A stretch of 64,000 nt of DNA, from assembly GCA_013398175.1 (NCBI GenBank), contig VZRZ01002329.1:529850-593849 (forward strand), read 5' to 3'. A program made the translations under genes and the position numbers. Shown piece after piece: positions 22,463-34,700 of the stretch; within the stretch, counting starts at the first letter, position 1, and each line of letters opens with the position of its first letter. The notes under the pieces were generated by a model. It made no database searches. It was given only the letters and a program-made list of their open reading frames with translations, and was not told where the DNA came from. Origin of the DNA: Climacteris rufus (taxonomy: Eukaryota > Chordata > Aves > Passeriformes > Climacteridae).

Positions 22463-25400
22463 TGGGCCTTCTTCACAAAATGGGACTTCTGCTACCCCTG
22501 ACTGCCAGTTCTGAGGCCATTTTTCCTTGGGAAAAAACCTGCAGGAGTACTGTGCAGTTTAAAATTGTATTATTAAACCACCATGAGCACATGCTGTTAT
22601 GAAAGTATATGTATATATATATATTTTTTTTTAAAACCAACTTAATGCATCCTTATGTCTTTGGGATGGTGTTTCTTCATCAGACAGTGGAGGGGAACAC
22701 ACTGTTCTTGGAATAGAGAGGCTTTTCTCAAGCCATGTTTTTATAAGATATTACATGAATACTGTGAGGCAAACTTTTAAACCCTAGTGTAAATTAAGAT
22801 CTTCATTTCAATACAGAAGAACAAATCAGTTGATTAAGCATCTAATATTGTTTTGCTGGCTCCAGAAAATGACTTCCATGTTAGGTTACTTTCAAAAAAG
22901 GTAAAGCCAGCTAATAAATTAAGGTAATCTCATAACTAAACAAAGCTAGACTGTATTTCTGTGTGACCCTCCCTGGCACAGGAGGATATGATGGTTCAGG
23001 GGATGATGCACCCTCTCATATTACTACTGAATCAGTAGCTCACTTGGTAGGAGCAGACTGCTCTAAAACTGTTATCATGAGGACAGTAATTTAAGTGTAA
23101 GCACATCAGATCTGTGGGATGGTTTCCATTTGGAAATACCATCTGATTTTCATGTTGTGTCCCACTCATTTGAAGTGCCTGTGCTGCTAATGAGAGCTCT
23201 GTGCCTCTGCAGAGGGCTGTACTCTGGGCACCTCCACACAGAGAAAAGCTTGGCTTGTGCATGACATGCTTTGAGGGGAGGGCAGTACACAAACAACTGC
23301 TCTAAATTGCAGCTAAATTAACAGTAGGAGTCTCCTCAAAAAGCAAAATCAGCCCATTCAGGGGCTGAGTCTGCCAGAGCCTGCCCAGCAGTGCAGCAGC
23401 TCTCCAGGGGGACTCTGTTTACCATCACAACACCTAAGCCTGTATTTATGTAACTCATTATCTGTGGGGTAGGTCTAATAACACTTTATCACTGCTTTGC
23501 AAACCAGGAACGAGTTGCAGAGCAAGTTCAAGTAACCTACTCATTTTCAGACAGAAATTAATCTCTTCTGCTGGGCCAGGTCTTTCTGCCCCTTTCAGCA
23601 GAGAAGATCTAACAAAGACAGACTAATGTTGGTTTGCTTGGACTCTGGAAAGGTAATGGGTACTTCAGAAATAACTTCCAGTTTCTTTAGTCTCAATTAT
23701 ATTTGCATACAGTAATTTAAAAAGTGCTTTTTTAAAAATAAATGGATGCTACATTTAAAATACATTACCAATTACTTGTATTGGTTAAACAGATTCTGGA
23801 TGACAAACAGGTCTTCACTGTATATTAAAGATTTAAAACTTTGCATTCTTCCATCTCTCTAATGCATTTTATCCAGCAGAACATGTGGAGCCCACACAAG
23901 TGAAATACATCTGTATGAAGATAGCAGCAGGCTTTATAATTCCAGTGTGCTCCAGGGAAAAAAGTAACATCAAGACAGATCTCTGAATCCAGGCTAGGGA
24001 AGAAAAATTTCTTACCTCACATATCTTCAGTCCATTGTCTTTTTGAAACCTGAACTGATTACAGCAGTTCTCCACACACTGCTTTATTCTGGCCACATTC
24101 AGAAGAAAAGGAATAACCCCCAAACAAGTGCCAATTCCATAAAAATGTGGGTTTTCCCCTGGAGTTTGAAAGCCCAAATTTGCACAGATGCTGAGCACGT
24201 TCCCAGTATAGACCAAGCTGTGTAACCTTGGGAATTACCCAGTTCCATCTGTCTGACTTGTGCTGCTTTAAACAGAGAGGTTCTGTCAGCAGTCACCCAG
24301 TATGGATTACACTGAAACAGCCCAGTTTGATTTGTTACCCTTCACTGTGTGGGTTTTGTCAATACAGCTCAGCTGTAGGGGAAAAAACCAATCCACCTCA
24401 AATCCTATTTTCAGCTGTTTTCCAGACCATTGCAAATATACAAGAAAAATTAAGTAAAGCAACTCACCTTTTCACCTCAGCTTACAAAACCCCCAGACTT
24501 CTTCAAAGTTGTGTTTTGGATAGAAGTAAAGTGTTCTAATGGTCCTGCAGCAAACTGCAGAGTTGCTGACTATGCAATGAAACACCATGGATTCACTCAA
24601 AAATACTTCAGTATTACCTAAATTTGGTGATTCAGGGAATACACAAATATGTAAAAACTTGGAAGCAACAGGACTTAATGTCTCCATAAGCATTTGCTTT
24701 TATTTGGAATTTTATGCTACAAAAATTGCAAAACCAGCTGAGAATTTATCCCTTAAACAGTTAACATAAGGAATGCTTAAAATGCAGTATTTCACAGAAA
24801 ATCAGCTTATCTGCTATGAACATGAACTAAGTTCTCAAATTTTATATCAGCTATAAATTCAGAGAACTATACCTGTTAAAGTGCACAGTTTACATTCAGT
24901 ATTATAATAGATAAGGCACTTGTTAAAAGATAAAACAGGGTTATAACAGGGTTAAACAACTTAATTAAAATAAATGGGTAACTATTGCTCATCTGCATTG
25001 TAGATGATTAATTTTTCCTTCACCAGAACAATCTCTGCAGGGCAGGAACATTGAAAGAAACAATTGATCCTCCAATATTTACTGAGTAAATAAAAGCAAC
25101 AACAACATAGGAACAAGCAGGTTTTTTTCTGTTGTTATTCATGGATGACAGCACCTCGTGTCCCAGCTTATGTTCTTACCAAGACAAAAATCCAAATATA
25201 TTGTGGGTTTTTAGGAAAAAAAAGAAAGTGTGTATTAAGGATATGAATGTAGGAAAGTAACACTGCATGTCTTCAGACATCTATCAAGAGGCCTAATTCT
25301 AGAAAAAAATCCTACATATCAAAATCCCCTTATAAATTTCTAGGGAGATGGACACAGACAGCAGTGAGGCCAAAACAGAAAGTGGGTTCTGCAGTTTCTG

Positions 25401-25718
25401 TGAATGTAATGTCCTTTTTGTTTACTTGTGCCAGGTGTCAAATGTTACTTCATGCACAGGTGACTTTGGAAATCACATTTTAAAGGCCCCCACCATGCAA
25501 GTCACCTTGAAGGATACACAGCTGAACATTGAAGACAAACTGTCAAGGTGTAGATCCAAGCTACCCTTCAACTTGCACACAGCTTAGTACTCCAACACCA
25601 GTTATTTGTTGTGTCAAAATGCAAAACCTCTTCTGTTATTCACTTGTAGATACAGGAAGCACTGCACAGAACCAGCACCGGAGAGTAACGTGTTCAGGAA
25701 GGGATTCCACCTCCACCT
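22463..25718. other. Convergent 3' flanks of COX11 and TOM1L1
   Basis: The two stop codons face each other 3.26 kb apart. On the plus strand, ATTAAA at 22572-22577 and AATAAA at 22913-22918 are candidate COX11 poly(A) signals. On the minus strand, AATAAA (tttatt at 24699-24704) is a candidate for TOM1L1, about 1 kb past its stop. A short (TA)n tract lies near 22607-22622. I see no other gene or known repeat here. Confidence 0.55.
22572..22577 (+). promoter_or_regulatory. Candidate COX11 poly(A) signal ATTAAA
   Basis: ATTAAA lies 110 bp after the COX11 stop codon, followed by a T-rich stretch near 22623-22633. This is the common variant hexamer. A canonical AATAAA at 22913-22918 is an alternative distal signal. 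Confidence 0.45.
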
Positions 25719-25779
25719 TCAGTCTGTGTTCTTTTTAACTTCTGTCTTCAGCACATCATCAATTTCTTCATAAATAGCT
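25719..25779 (-). CDS. TOM1L1: TOM1L1 exon 15 (YEEI and stop)
   Basis: It encodes AIYEEIDDVLKTEVKKNTD and TGA, after a split Glu codon. EAIYEEID is identical to human. Y-E-E-I is the preferred ligand of Src-family SH2 domains. The acceptor is cctctttcag. The last dozen residues differ from human. Confidence 0.94.
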
Positions 25780-28700
25780 CTGAAAGAGGAGGAGCAGAGT
25801 GACTCCTACATCCCACATTTCACTTTGACAAAATGCACCAGGGAAATCCTGCCCAAGCATGAACTGCCCAGAGTTTCAGGCAGCTGCCCTTGCAGGCTGC
25901 CCAGGCTTCCATGGAAACCAAGAACCAACCCCGTGGTGCTCTGGTGGTACATCTAATGAGACACCTCTGCACACTGGCACTTCTGATGAACCAAGTTTGG
26001 GAGCAGGACTGCAAAACACAAATGGCAAGTGCACCACTGTGCCATTACTGCACTAATTAAAAATAAACAATGAAAGATTTGTTGAGATTTCCCTACCTCA
26101 GAATCTGATGGCTCCATGGAAATAAGTTTTGTATATATAGCCCAAATTTTCTGCAATTTCCTGGTAGAAAGGGCTGTTCTGCCATCTGTTTTGTATTAGT
26201 TTGCTGTCTGACTCTTTTGGGCCTCTGGAGAGTCCCAGCCTAGTTTGCAGTTTATATTTAAGTTGAGGATTTTTTGATATGCAGTAGAAATATATTCTTA
26301 AAAAACATGACTGCTGTGAACAGGAATTCCTTTGGTTACCCTGTTCCAGAACTACCTGTGCTGAAGTTCAATCAGTTTCCTCCAGCAGGACCCTTACCAC
26401 ATTTCCTTCACCTTTCTGTATCTCTAGATAGGATTTTAGTAGGTTTTAACACAGCATTACTCCTCCATTTTTACAGATGCCATTTAATGAGCACACTACA
26501 GCTCATTCCTTAATTGATTATGCCAGAAATATTGGATGAGACTGTACAAAATGTAGCCACTGTCATTTACATCAGTGATCCTGTTGGTCAGTTAAGTCAG
26601 ACTAAGGAGAGTGGTCTGTAATTCCTCTCAGAAGATAAAGCCATTTTGCCTTTGGCACCTCAGAAAACTGTATTCTGTTTAAAAAATTACTCACTCAGTG
26701 GGAGCCAAGGGATCAAATTCCATTATCTCGTAGTAATGAGGTGATTGTGACTTGTTCTTTGATGCAGCTGAAGAATAAAGACAGGCAGATACATCCAGAT
26801 TTAAATGAGAATGAAAAGCATGATTACTGCATGTTATTTTTTGTGTCTTCCTGAAAGTAGCACATTGTCTGCTATGGATTCAGCTGCTTTAAATGCTAAA
26901 ACAGACAGACATGGCAGAGAATCCATGAGCAATATGACTTTGTCAATGTTTGTGGCTGCTCCTAGTCACTGACAGCCATTAAGTAAAGGCCTTAAGTTCT
27001 AACAAGAAAAATGTATTTCCATGAAACAGGTGATTTTGCAGTATTTATTACCTGTTGGTGATGGTCCATTTGATGGCACAGTCTGTCCAGCCTGCACATT
27101 TATTGGGTTCAGAGGCACTGGGCTTAAAAGAGTTGCCAACTAAGGACATGAAGCAAAACAATGAATAAACAGATTGTTCTATGAGAAGTGGTTTCACTTA
27201 ACTTATATAATTGCTGACTTATCTTTAAACTCTCTGACTATTGCAGGTAAAATTCCAAGGTCAACAGTTAGCAACCCAATTAATCTTCATTCTCCACAGA
27301 AACTTCAAAGCAACTTTCCGTGTTCTGTAGCAAATCTGTGTAATTTACTTCTGTGTAATTTGTTACACCACACAGATTCAAATTGTGCTTCTATTTGCAG
27401 TTTAAAATAAGGATTATGTGTTTGTTTGGGACCTGCTTCTCATCTTTTCTATTTCATACTGCTTTCATAACATTACCTCAAAGCCCCTTCATATTCTTTG
27501 CATTCCTGCTGTCATGGGTGTTTCTGTGCAGCATGACACTTGTCCTGCACTGCACTTGATTTTTAAATGTTTGATATTTTTGGTGGGTTGTGTTTTTGTG
27601 GGTTGTTTTGTTTTGGTCTTTTTTTCTGTGTTTGTTTGTTTTATTTGTGCTAGAAAATACACCAGAGTCACATAATGGCAACAGGAGGCGATCTCAGCTT
27701 GCTTCACACAGCAACAAATTAAGCACAAATAATTGAGCAACTGCTTTCTGCACACTGCCCTGGGATTGTGCTGGACCCAAGGAAAAAGTCTTTCACATTA
27801 GGATCTGTGGTCTCAAAAGAGGAAAGTTGACCTGGTCACCAAGCACAGTGTTCCCTGAGCTGGAAAAGGGCCACAGAACAGATCTTTGTGTCCCACGTGG
27901 ACAGCAGTTGGGGTAAATCCAAACAGCTCTCATTTGACAGCTGCCTGACAAGAATGATCATCCTGAACAGGAGTATTACTCACATTGCTATATGTGTGTC
28001 CAGCTGGGCTGCTTACACTATTGTTTTGTGCTTCAGCTGCAAATCTAGGAGAGAGCAATACATTGAAAGTAACTAAGAAACGATCAAAATGGTATATTCT
28101 CATTGTTACATTACTTTTTTGCTGGTCTGTCCTTCCTGTATGTCACAACTGAGAGCACCATGGGCAGATGCATCAACATCCCATTCACAGGAATAACAAG
28201 GACACCTCTCCTGTCTTAAACTCTATTATTGACCTCTTCCATGTTTCTCCTTTTCACTGCAAAGTCTCAGATATCCCAAATATGTTTTGCCTGTCGAGAC
28301 ACATTTGTTTCTATGACTAAGCAGTGCTGCAGGAGTAAGTGTATTTTGAACCCTCTTAAGCAATGTCTAGCACAGAGGTAGTTTTCACTTTTTTTACTGG
28401 ACTAATGTGTAAAAGCAGTAAATCTGTGTCCTCAGAGCTTTCTATAGTCATTAGATGAATTACAGAAGACTAATACCCCTAGGGATCTGTTATTCATTTC
28501 CACTCCTTGATAAGAGACTCACGGGGATTGATGAGCTTTTGTAGGAGTTGCTGAATCCAGCTGTGGGTAAATTGATGGATGAGGCCTGGTTTTGTCTTCA
28601 GGGTGTGCAGATATGCAATCTGAAATTCAATGTGATAATTAATGATAATTTAAACATTATTAAGCAAATGTAGCTACTTGTACTTGGAACGATGAAAGAG

Positions 28701-31700
28701 TAAAGTTTTGTTTGGAAGGCCTATAAAGAGTCTGAAATGAATTGCTGTTTATCACATGAAAGGCAAAAGTTTAATTACCCTGAGAAGTCTTAGATCCAAG
28801 ATATTTATCTCTCTATTTACAGCATCACTAGAGCTCTACATGGTAGATATCACTCAAAACTCTTTTCACTACTGCTGAAAGATTAAAATGGAATTCTAGG
28901 CATTTATTCCCAGGGGGACATTGACACCTTTATTATATGGACTTCTCTAAGGAGGGTAAAGGAGGGGCTTCTGCAAACAGTAATTAAGGGTACCTAAGTC
29001 AAGTCTTTTTAACACTCCTGAAAAAACTCCTGTTTCTTCCTTCCAAGCCTACAGAACAAGCAACTACTGTGTGTTTTAAAGGCCTCATTGCAACAGAAAA
29101 CAGAGCATGTTGTACTGCTCAAATCTGACTACTGGGGGGAAAAGATTATTGTAGCCAAATCACAGGGAACCTTCTACTACCTTACATTTTTGTTCCTATG
29201 GACACGTATTGATTGTCCTTTTAGAAAAATTTAAGGAATATCCTTAAAGTTAAGGATTATCTTTGTTTTCTTTCTTACAAGAAACTTCTTGATTCCTCCT
29301 CTAAGCTCCTGTGGGTTTGATTTAGGGCAGCAAGGGAAAGGGGCATCCACCACTTACTCGGGCCTGAAGGAGACACTGCAGGGTCACTTTGCACCAGTGC
29401 TGACACAGGAGATGGAGAATCTATGGAGAGGCCAAGTAGATCACTTGAGGGAGCAGATGGCTGTTTCCTATATAGCTTAATATTTAAAAAAAAAGAAAGT
29501 TATTTTGGGTTTTTCATGGTGTTTTTTTTTTTTAAGGAACTTGCATAGTTTTAAACAAATTACTGTTTTCACAAAATATAAACGTTTAAAATCTTAATAT
29601 TAAAAATTGGTAAGTATAAGAGAAGATCAGGACTCCGTGTGTGTGAAATATAGCTAATGAACCAAAAAATGCATTCCAGAAAAGATCAGTTTCAAAAAAT
29701 AAAGAAAACCAGTTCTGAAGTAGAAAATAGAAAGGACTCAGTTCTAAGAAGCCATTGTAAACTTGTTTAGATAGAGGTTTGATATTGATCTTCTGATCAA
29801 TCCTGTACAATTATTTTCATGCTTATTCATGTTAATGAGAACTGATACATACTTAGGAGACTGGTTTTCCTCAGTCCCATTTGGGATAGAAAAAATTAAA
29901 AATCACAAGAATATTTCCTAGGGCACAGAAGAGAGCTCCCTTCATCTCTCCTGTGAATGTGCTGGAATTTAAAAGGTAGCCAACCAAAGCTTTAATAAAG
30001 CCACAGGCTTGAATCATACAGGTTTGGTCACACCAGATGAAAAATAAATAGAAGATGATGCATTTTGAACTCAGGGTTTCCTGAATAATATAAAAATGCA
30101 GAGACTGCACCATTTGAACTATTAACTAACCCAACAGTGCATCCATCAAGCAAAACCAGCCACCTACATAACCAGAATGTAGTAATAGTGGCTTTTCAAG
30201 GAAAACAAGATGATCTTCTACCTTTTTTTAATAGCTGTCAGCAGTATTTCAGCATTCACTATGCATTTTCATGTCCAGCCCTAGACGACTACACAATTAT
30301 GGCTTGGCAGAAGCTGAAACATGTGCAAAACTACTTTGGGCAATATAATTACCAATCATAATTATCAATCAATAAAGGATAGTCATTAAAGATTTGCTAC
30401 AAGCCATTATTCACTATTCAGAAAAAGCCTTGACTCAGGAAAAAAAAAACATCAGCCACAGTGAACTCTGATAGTGCAATAGTATTTCAGTCTCTGATGC
30501 TTCACAGAGAAAAAATGAAAAGAACCTATGGTTTCTCATTTTGTGTATGGCAGATAATTGTGCTTAGCTGGAGGGGCAATAAACCAGCATTTGAATAGAT
30601 CTCTCCCTTGCTTTTCCTGCCCAAGCTTTCCTCTTGGATTTTCCATTATTTGCTACTTTAGTTACATGAATTTGCATGAAATTCTGCAAGTGACATTTTA
30701 GAAAAATCATTAAGAGAAGCGTCATTCTGTTGCCTCCTGCACCTCTCAACTAGAGAATAAAATTCTGCATGTATCATAAGTGTATTTTTCACAAGGAAAA
30801 GCAAAAGCAAGGAGTTCATCCACAATTACCTCCTCCCGCTCACGCTGTATCCTCTGGTTCTCCAGAAAACGAACTCTGTTCCGGGAGAACCTGGTGAAGG
30901 TGCAGAGTTAAATGTTCATCCTGACACCCACATATGAACAAGTTATAATCCAAGTTTGATTCTCAAAAGGCTCCAGAGGCACCAAACCAGCACAGGGTGC
31001 AGTCTCTGGGGCACTTGTCTCTGCCTCTGAAGGGCTTTGACTCCCCTCCCAGGGCTCTGGTCCTGGGCTCACCTGCACCAACAGCAGCAGGTTTGTTCCT
31101 GGCCTCACATTTGGACACAGCCATCTGCTCCTCCTAAACAAAACCAAGGCTCAGCTGACAGTGGTTTGCCTCTGCTCACACCAGCCTGCTAACTATGAAC
31201 ATCCACTGTGCCAAATCTGGCTCCTTCTGACCAGAACACCCTTCCAGCTGAGTCCCAGAAAGCTTTCTGTCCTCAGAGCTCCCTGCAGTCCCTGATGCCA
31301 TCCCAGGACAAACCACATGCCTATTGTGGCACACAGCCCTCTTATTACTTCAGGCATTTGAACTAATTTTTTAAAAAATGGAAACAAAAAGAAAAATCTA
31401 CCTGCATAAATGTGCATGCACTAGGAGTGGTAACAGTGCTGCTGTGGGTCCAGAGCAGACCCAGGCAAGGGACATTCAGCATCCAAAAGGTCACTGTGGT
31501 TCAGCACCAAGAGCCCCGAGTGGTATGCACATGAAACAGTTCATACAGCTGCATTTGCTGCTCAGGGTGTGTACTAGGGAGGCTCAGAAAGAGAGTATAG
31601 ATGCGTGGAGAAACAGCAGGAAAAACCTTTCCAGCTGCAGAACAGTAAATGTCTGCAAGCCAGGAAGAACCAAGAAGCTGTGCAGACACTAGAGGGAGGC

Positions 31701-34700
31701 ACTGTTACACACATGAGCCATTGGAGGAGCACAGAGGAGACTGCTCCAGATTTAATTTGGATTCTGCATTAATAATCAGGAACAGAGAATGCAGCACGAC
31801 TTGTCCTCAAACACACACAGTATGGAACACATGCAGCTCATTATAATCAGTTGGCCACATCTCATTGTTCTGAGGGAAATCCAAAGAAGAAATTTTCTTC
31901 AACACAGAATTAACCAAATACATTTTCATACTTAGCCACTCTAAAGTGCAATGGATCTGCACCCAGGAAGACTTGTTACATATAAACCAGAATGTTATAT
32001 TACTGGAACACAGTAATTTTCTGTCCAAATTAATCTCTCTTTCCACACCATGCCTTTAGTAAGGAATCTGTTGAATTATACCCACAAGCTCCTATTCACA
32101 GTTCAAGAAGTTCCCAGCCTTGCCAGTATTCATCATTTGCAACAAAAATGTAAGCCCACATCTGACTACAGTGGATTTACACAAAAGCTGAATAGAATTC
32201 CTTTTCTGCTTATTAAAATGAAAAACTTCCTAAAGCAAGAAGTGAACACACAGTTCTTTCAAGGCAGTTGCTGTAAAATACAGCAACACTACTGTAGACA
32301 TAAGATTTAAGGTTAAATGAAAACTAAATGTTGTTAAGATTAGGCCCAAAGTTTAGGCCCAAAAATTAGGCCCACTTTAGAAGAATTTGCAATATTTTCA
32401 GTGCAGCACTCAGAAGAGGAAAAAAAAAGATTACTAAATTCTATACATTTACTAAATTTAATAATGAACCATTGCACTTGATGCATGATTCCTAGAACAT
32501 TTTTTAGCCACAGAAGAGATCAAGATGGAAGGGTATCTCACATTAAATCAGAATACTCTCCATGAGTATACTCGTGATATTTTGGGGGATAAAACTGGAA
32601 TTTTGTGTTGAAAATTAATTTCAGTTTTGCCAGCATCTGGTCATACTACCAGTTGACATAACAAATACCCAGGATGTCAACATGAGCACTGCAGTGCTTT
32701 CATGTGTGAAAGAAACATTTTCTGCTGCAAGACAAGCAGAACAATGTGTTTCAATCCAGCTGAGAACAGTAAGAAACTCTCCTAAGTGTGCAATGAGGCA
32801 GAATGCTGCTCCATGGCCAACTCCTGCAGTAAAGCTGTCAAAGTTGTTTAGAAAGGAAGACAAGTATTCTTTCCTGGAAACACAGACTCTTAACAGAGAT
32901 AAGGACCATCACCAATACCAAAGGAATTGTAGCAGGCTGTTGACAAATTTACTTGGCACAACCAAAAAGGGATGTCAAATTCCAAAAAGATTTTTGTTTT
33001 TGTGCCTCCATCTGACTTCCTGTCCATGCTGTTAAGTTGCTTTATCCCACTCTAATGGTTTTCTATCTACTGCCCTGAACCATTTCTGAAGTATTTAGAA
33101 GGTAAATATGTAATTTTCTCTTTTTGCAATTATGGTTTCTTTTCTGGATTTAAGGATAGAATCTGTCTCCATGGGGAGGATCAACACTAGATGTAGGGAC
33201 CATCTGTCCATTAACTGCCTTTATTCAGGGAGGCTTCCAAATGTGAGGAGAGAGGCCCTGCACTTACCTTTCATGGCCCAGGAGGACATTATTCAGATCT
33301 TCATTTACTTGTATTAACTCCACAATCACATCTTCATTCTCCACTGTCACCAACAATTCCATGATCCTCTCCTGCATCATCCGACAGGTCTTGTACAGTT
33401 TCTGCCCGAGGCAAGGGGAAAAAAAAAAGTAACTGTGGTCTCTCAATTTATCAGTTCTGGAAATGAATGATAAGACACTCAAGCTCTGCAGAGCTCACAG
33501 GTAACATTCCTTAATTTCCACAAACCACACAGGCACTGACCATTACAAACAGAACAACGTCCATGACTTCGATCTCTGCAATGCAGGGTCACAGCTCCCA
33601 CCACCACAGCACTCCTACCCAGCCCTTACCTCTCAAACCACCTTCATTTCTAAAGATATATCTGACTCCAAAGTCTAAATTACAAATTGCAAAACAACAA
33701 AGACGCCTCTGGGTGATGTAGAACAAATGTGATTTGATCCTGCTTGAAGCTGATTAAAGTCAGCAGGATACTTGGGTGTAATCCTGTTCAATGTCTGCTG
33801 GAAGAAAAGCCAGTAGTAGTCTGAAGGTCAGAAGTGCTCTGTGACAAGTCTCCAACTCTTATTTTTCCTGTGATTGGGAAGTCTGGATGCACATAATCTA
33901 TGGACTTTTGAGATAGTAACACAATCGTTACAGAATCAGCAAATAGGAGAATGATGAGAGCTTATTAAGCAGCATTTTGCACGGTGAAGTGGACAGTCTG
34001 TTTATATTACTCCCCTCTTGAATGTTCAAAGAAACAAATTCTTTAGCAACAGGAACTTTAACTCAGCCAACATTTTTCTTCCTCACACTGCACTTGCAAA
34101 TGCAGGCTGGCTCTGCTTAAGGAAGCAAAAAAAAAAAAAAAGGAGGGGGGAAAATGACTCTATTTGCACACTGCTATTCAGGAACTGCTTTGATATTCAA
34201 AGTTATTTGATTTTTCATACTTCACGTAAATAAATTATTTATGTAAAAAGAAATTTTGCACCCCTTTGCCAAATCTGTGTCAGCATTGCAGAGTGCTGTA
34301 CTTTCAGTACTGTATCTTCATAGCCCAGGATAAAACACACAAAAACATATTCATCTTAAAGTCTGTAATTACATTTAAAACCTTGCTGACTCCACACTTT
34401 ACTACCTGATCCATATTTAAAAATATGTGCATTTCTTGTGATTCCAATACACAGGCAGACTGGCTCCTTTGCAAGTGTCAATACTCAACAGAGAAGGAAA
34501 CTGAGATACTCACTCCAGGCATGGATTTGCCTGAAAACCAGGGTTTTACAATGATGGGAGTAGCAGCTGGAATAACAATCACCAGTGATTCCAATACATT
34601 CGTTCTAATTCTTACCAGCTGCTGATCTAGACCCAAATTCCTGCATGTCCATCCACTATCTATTCACTATGTCTATTCACCATCCAGTACAAAAGTTTGT

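Noticed and set aside
28523..28619. Alternative frame of TOM1L1 exon 11 (IAYLHTLKTKPGLIHQFTHS)
   Set aside because: It is open through the exon but conflicts with the phase-1 end of exon 10 and loses the HPSIYPQL match to human.
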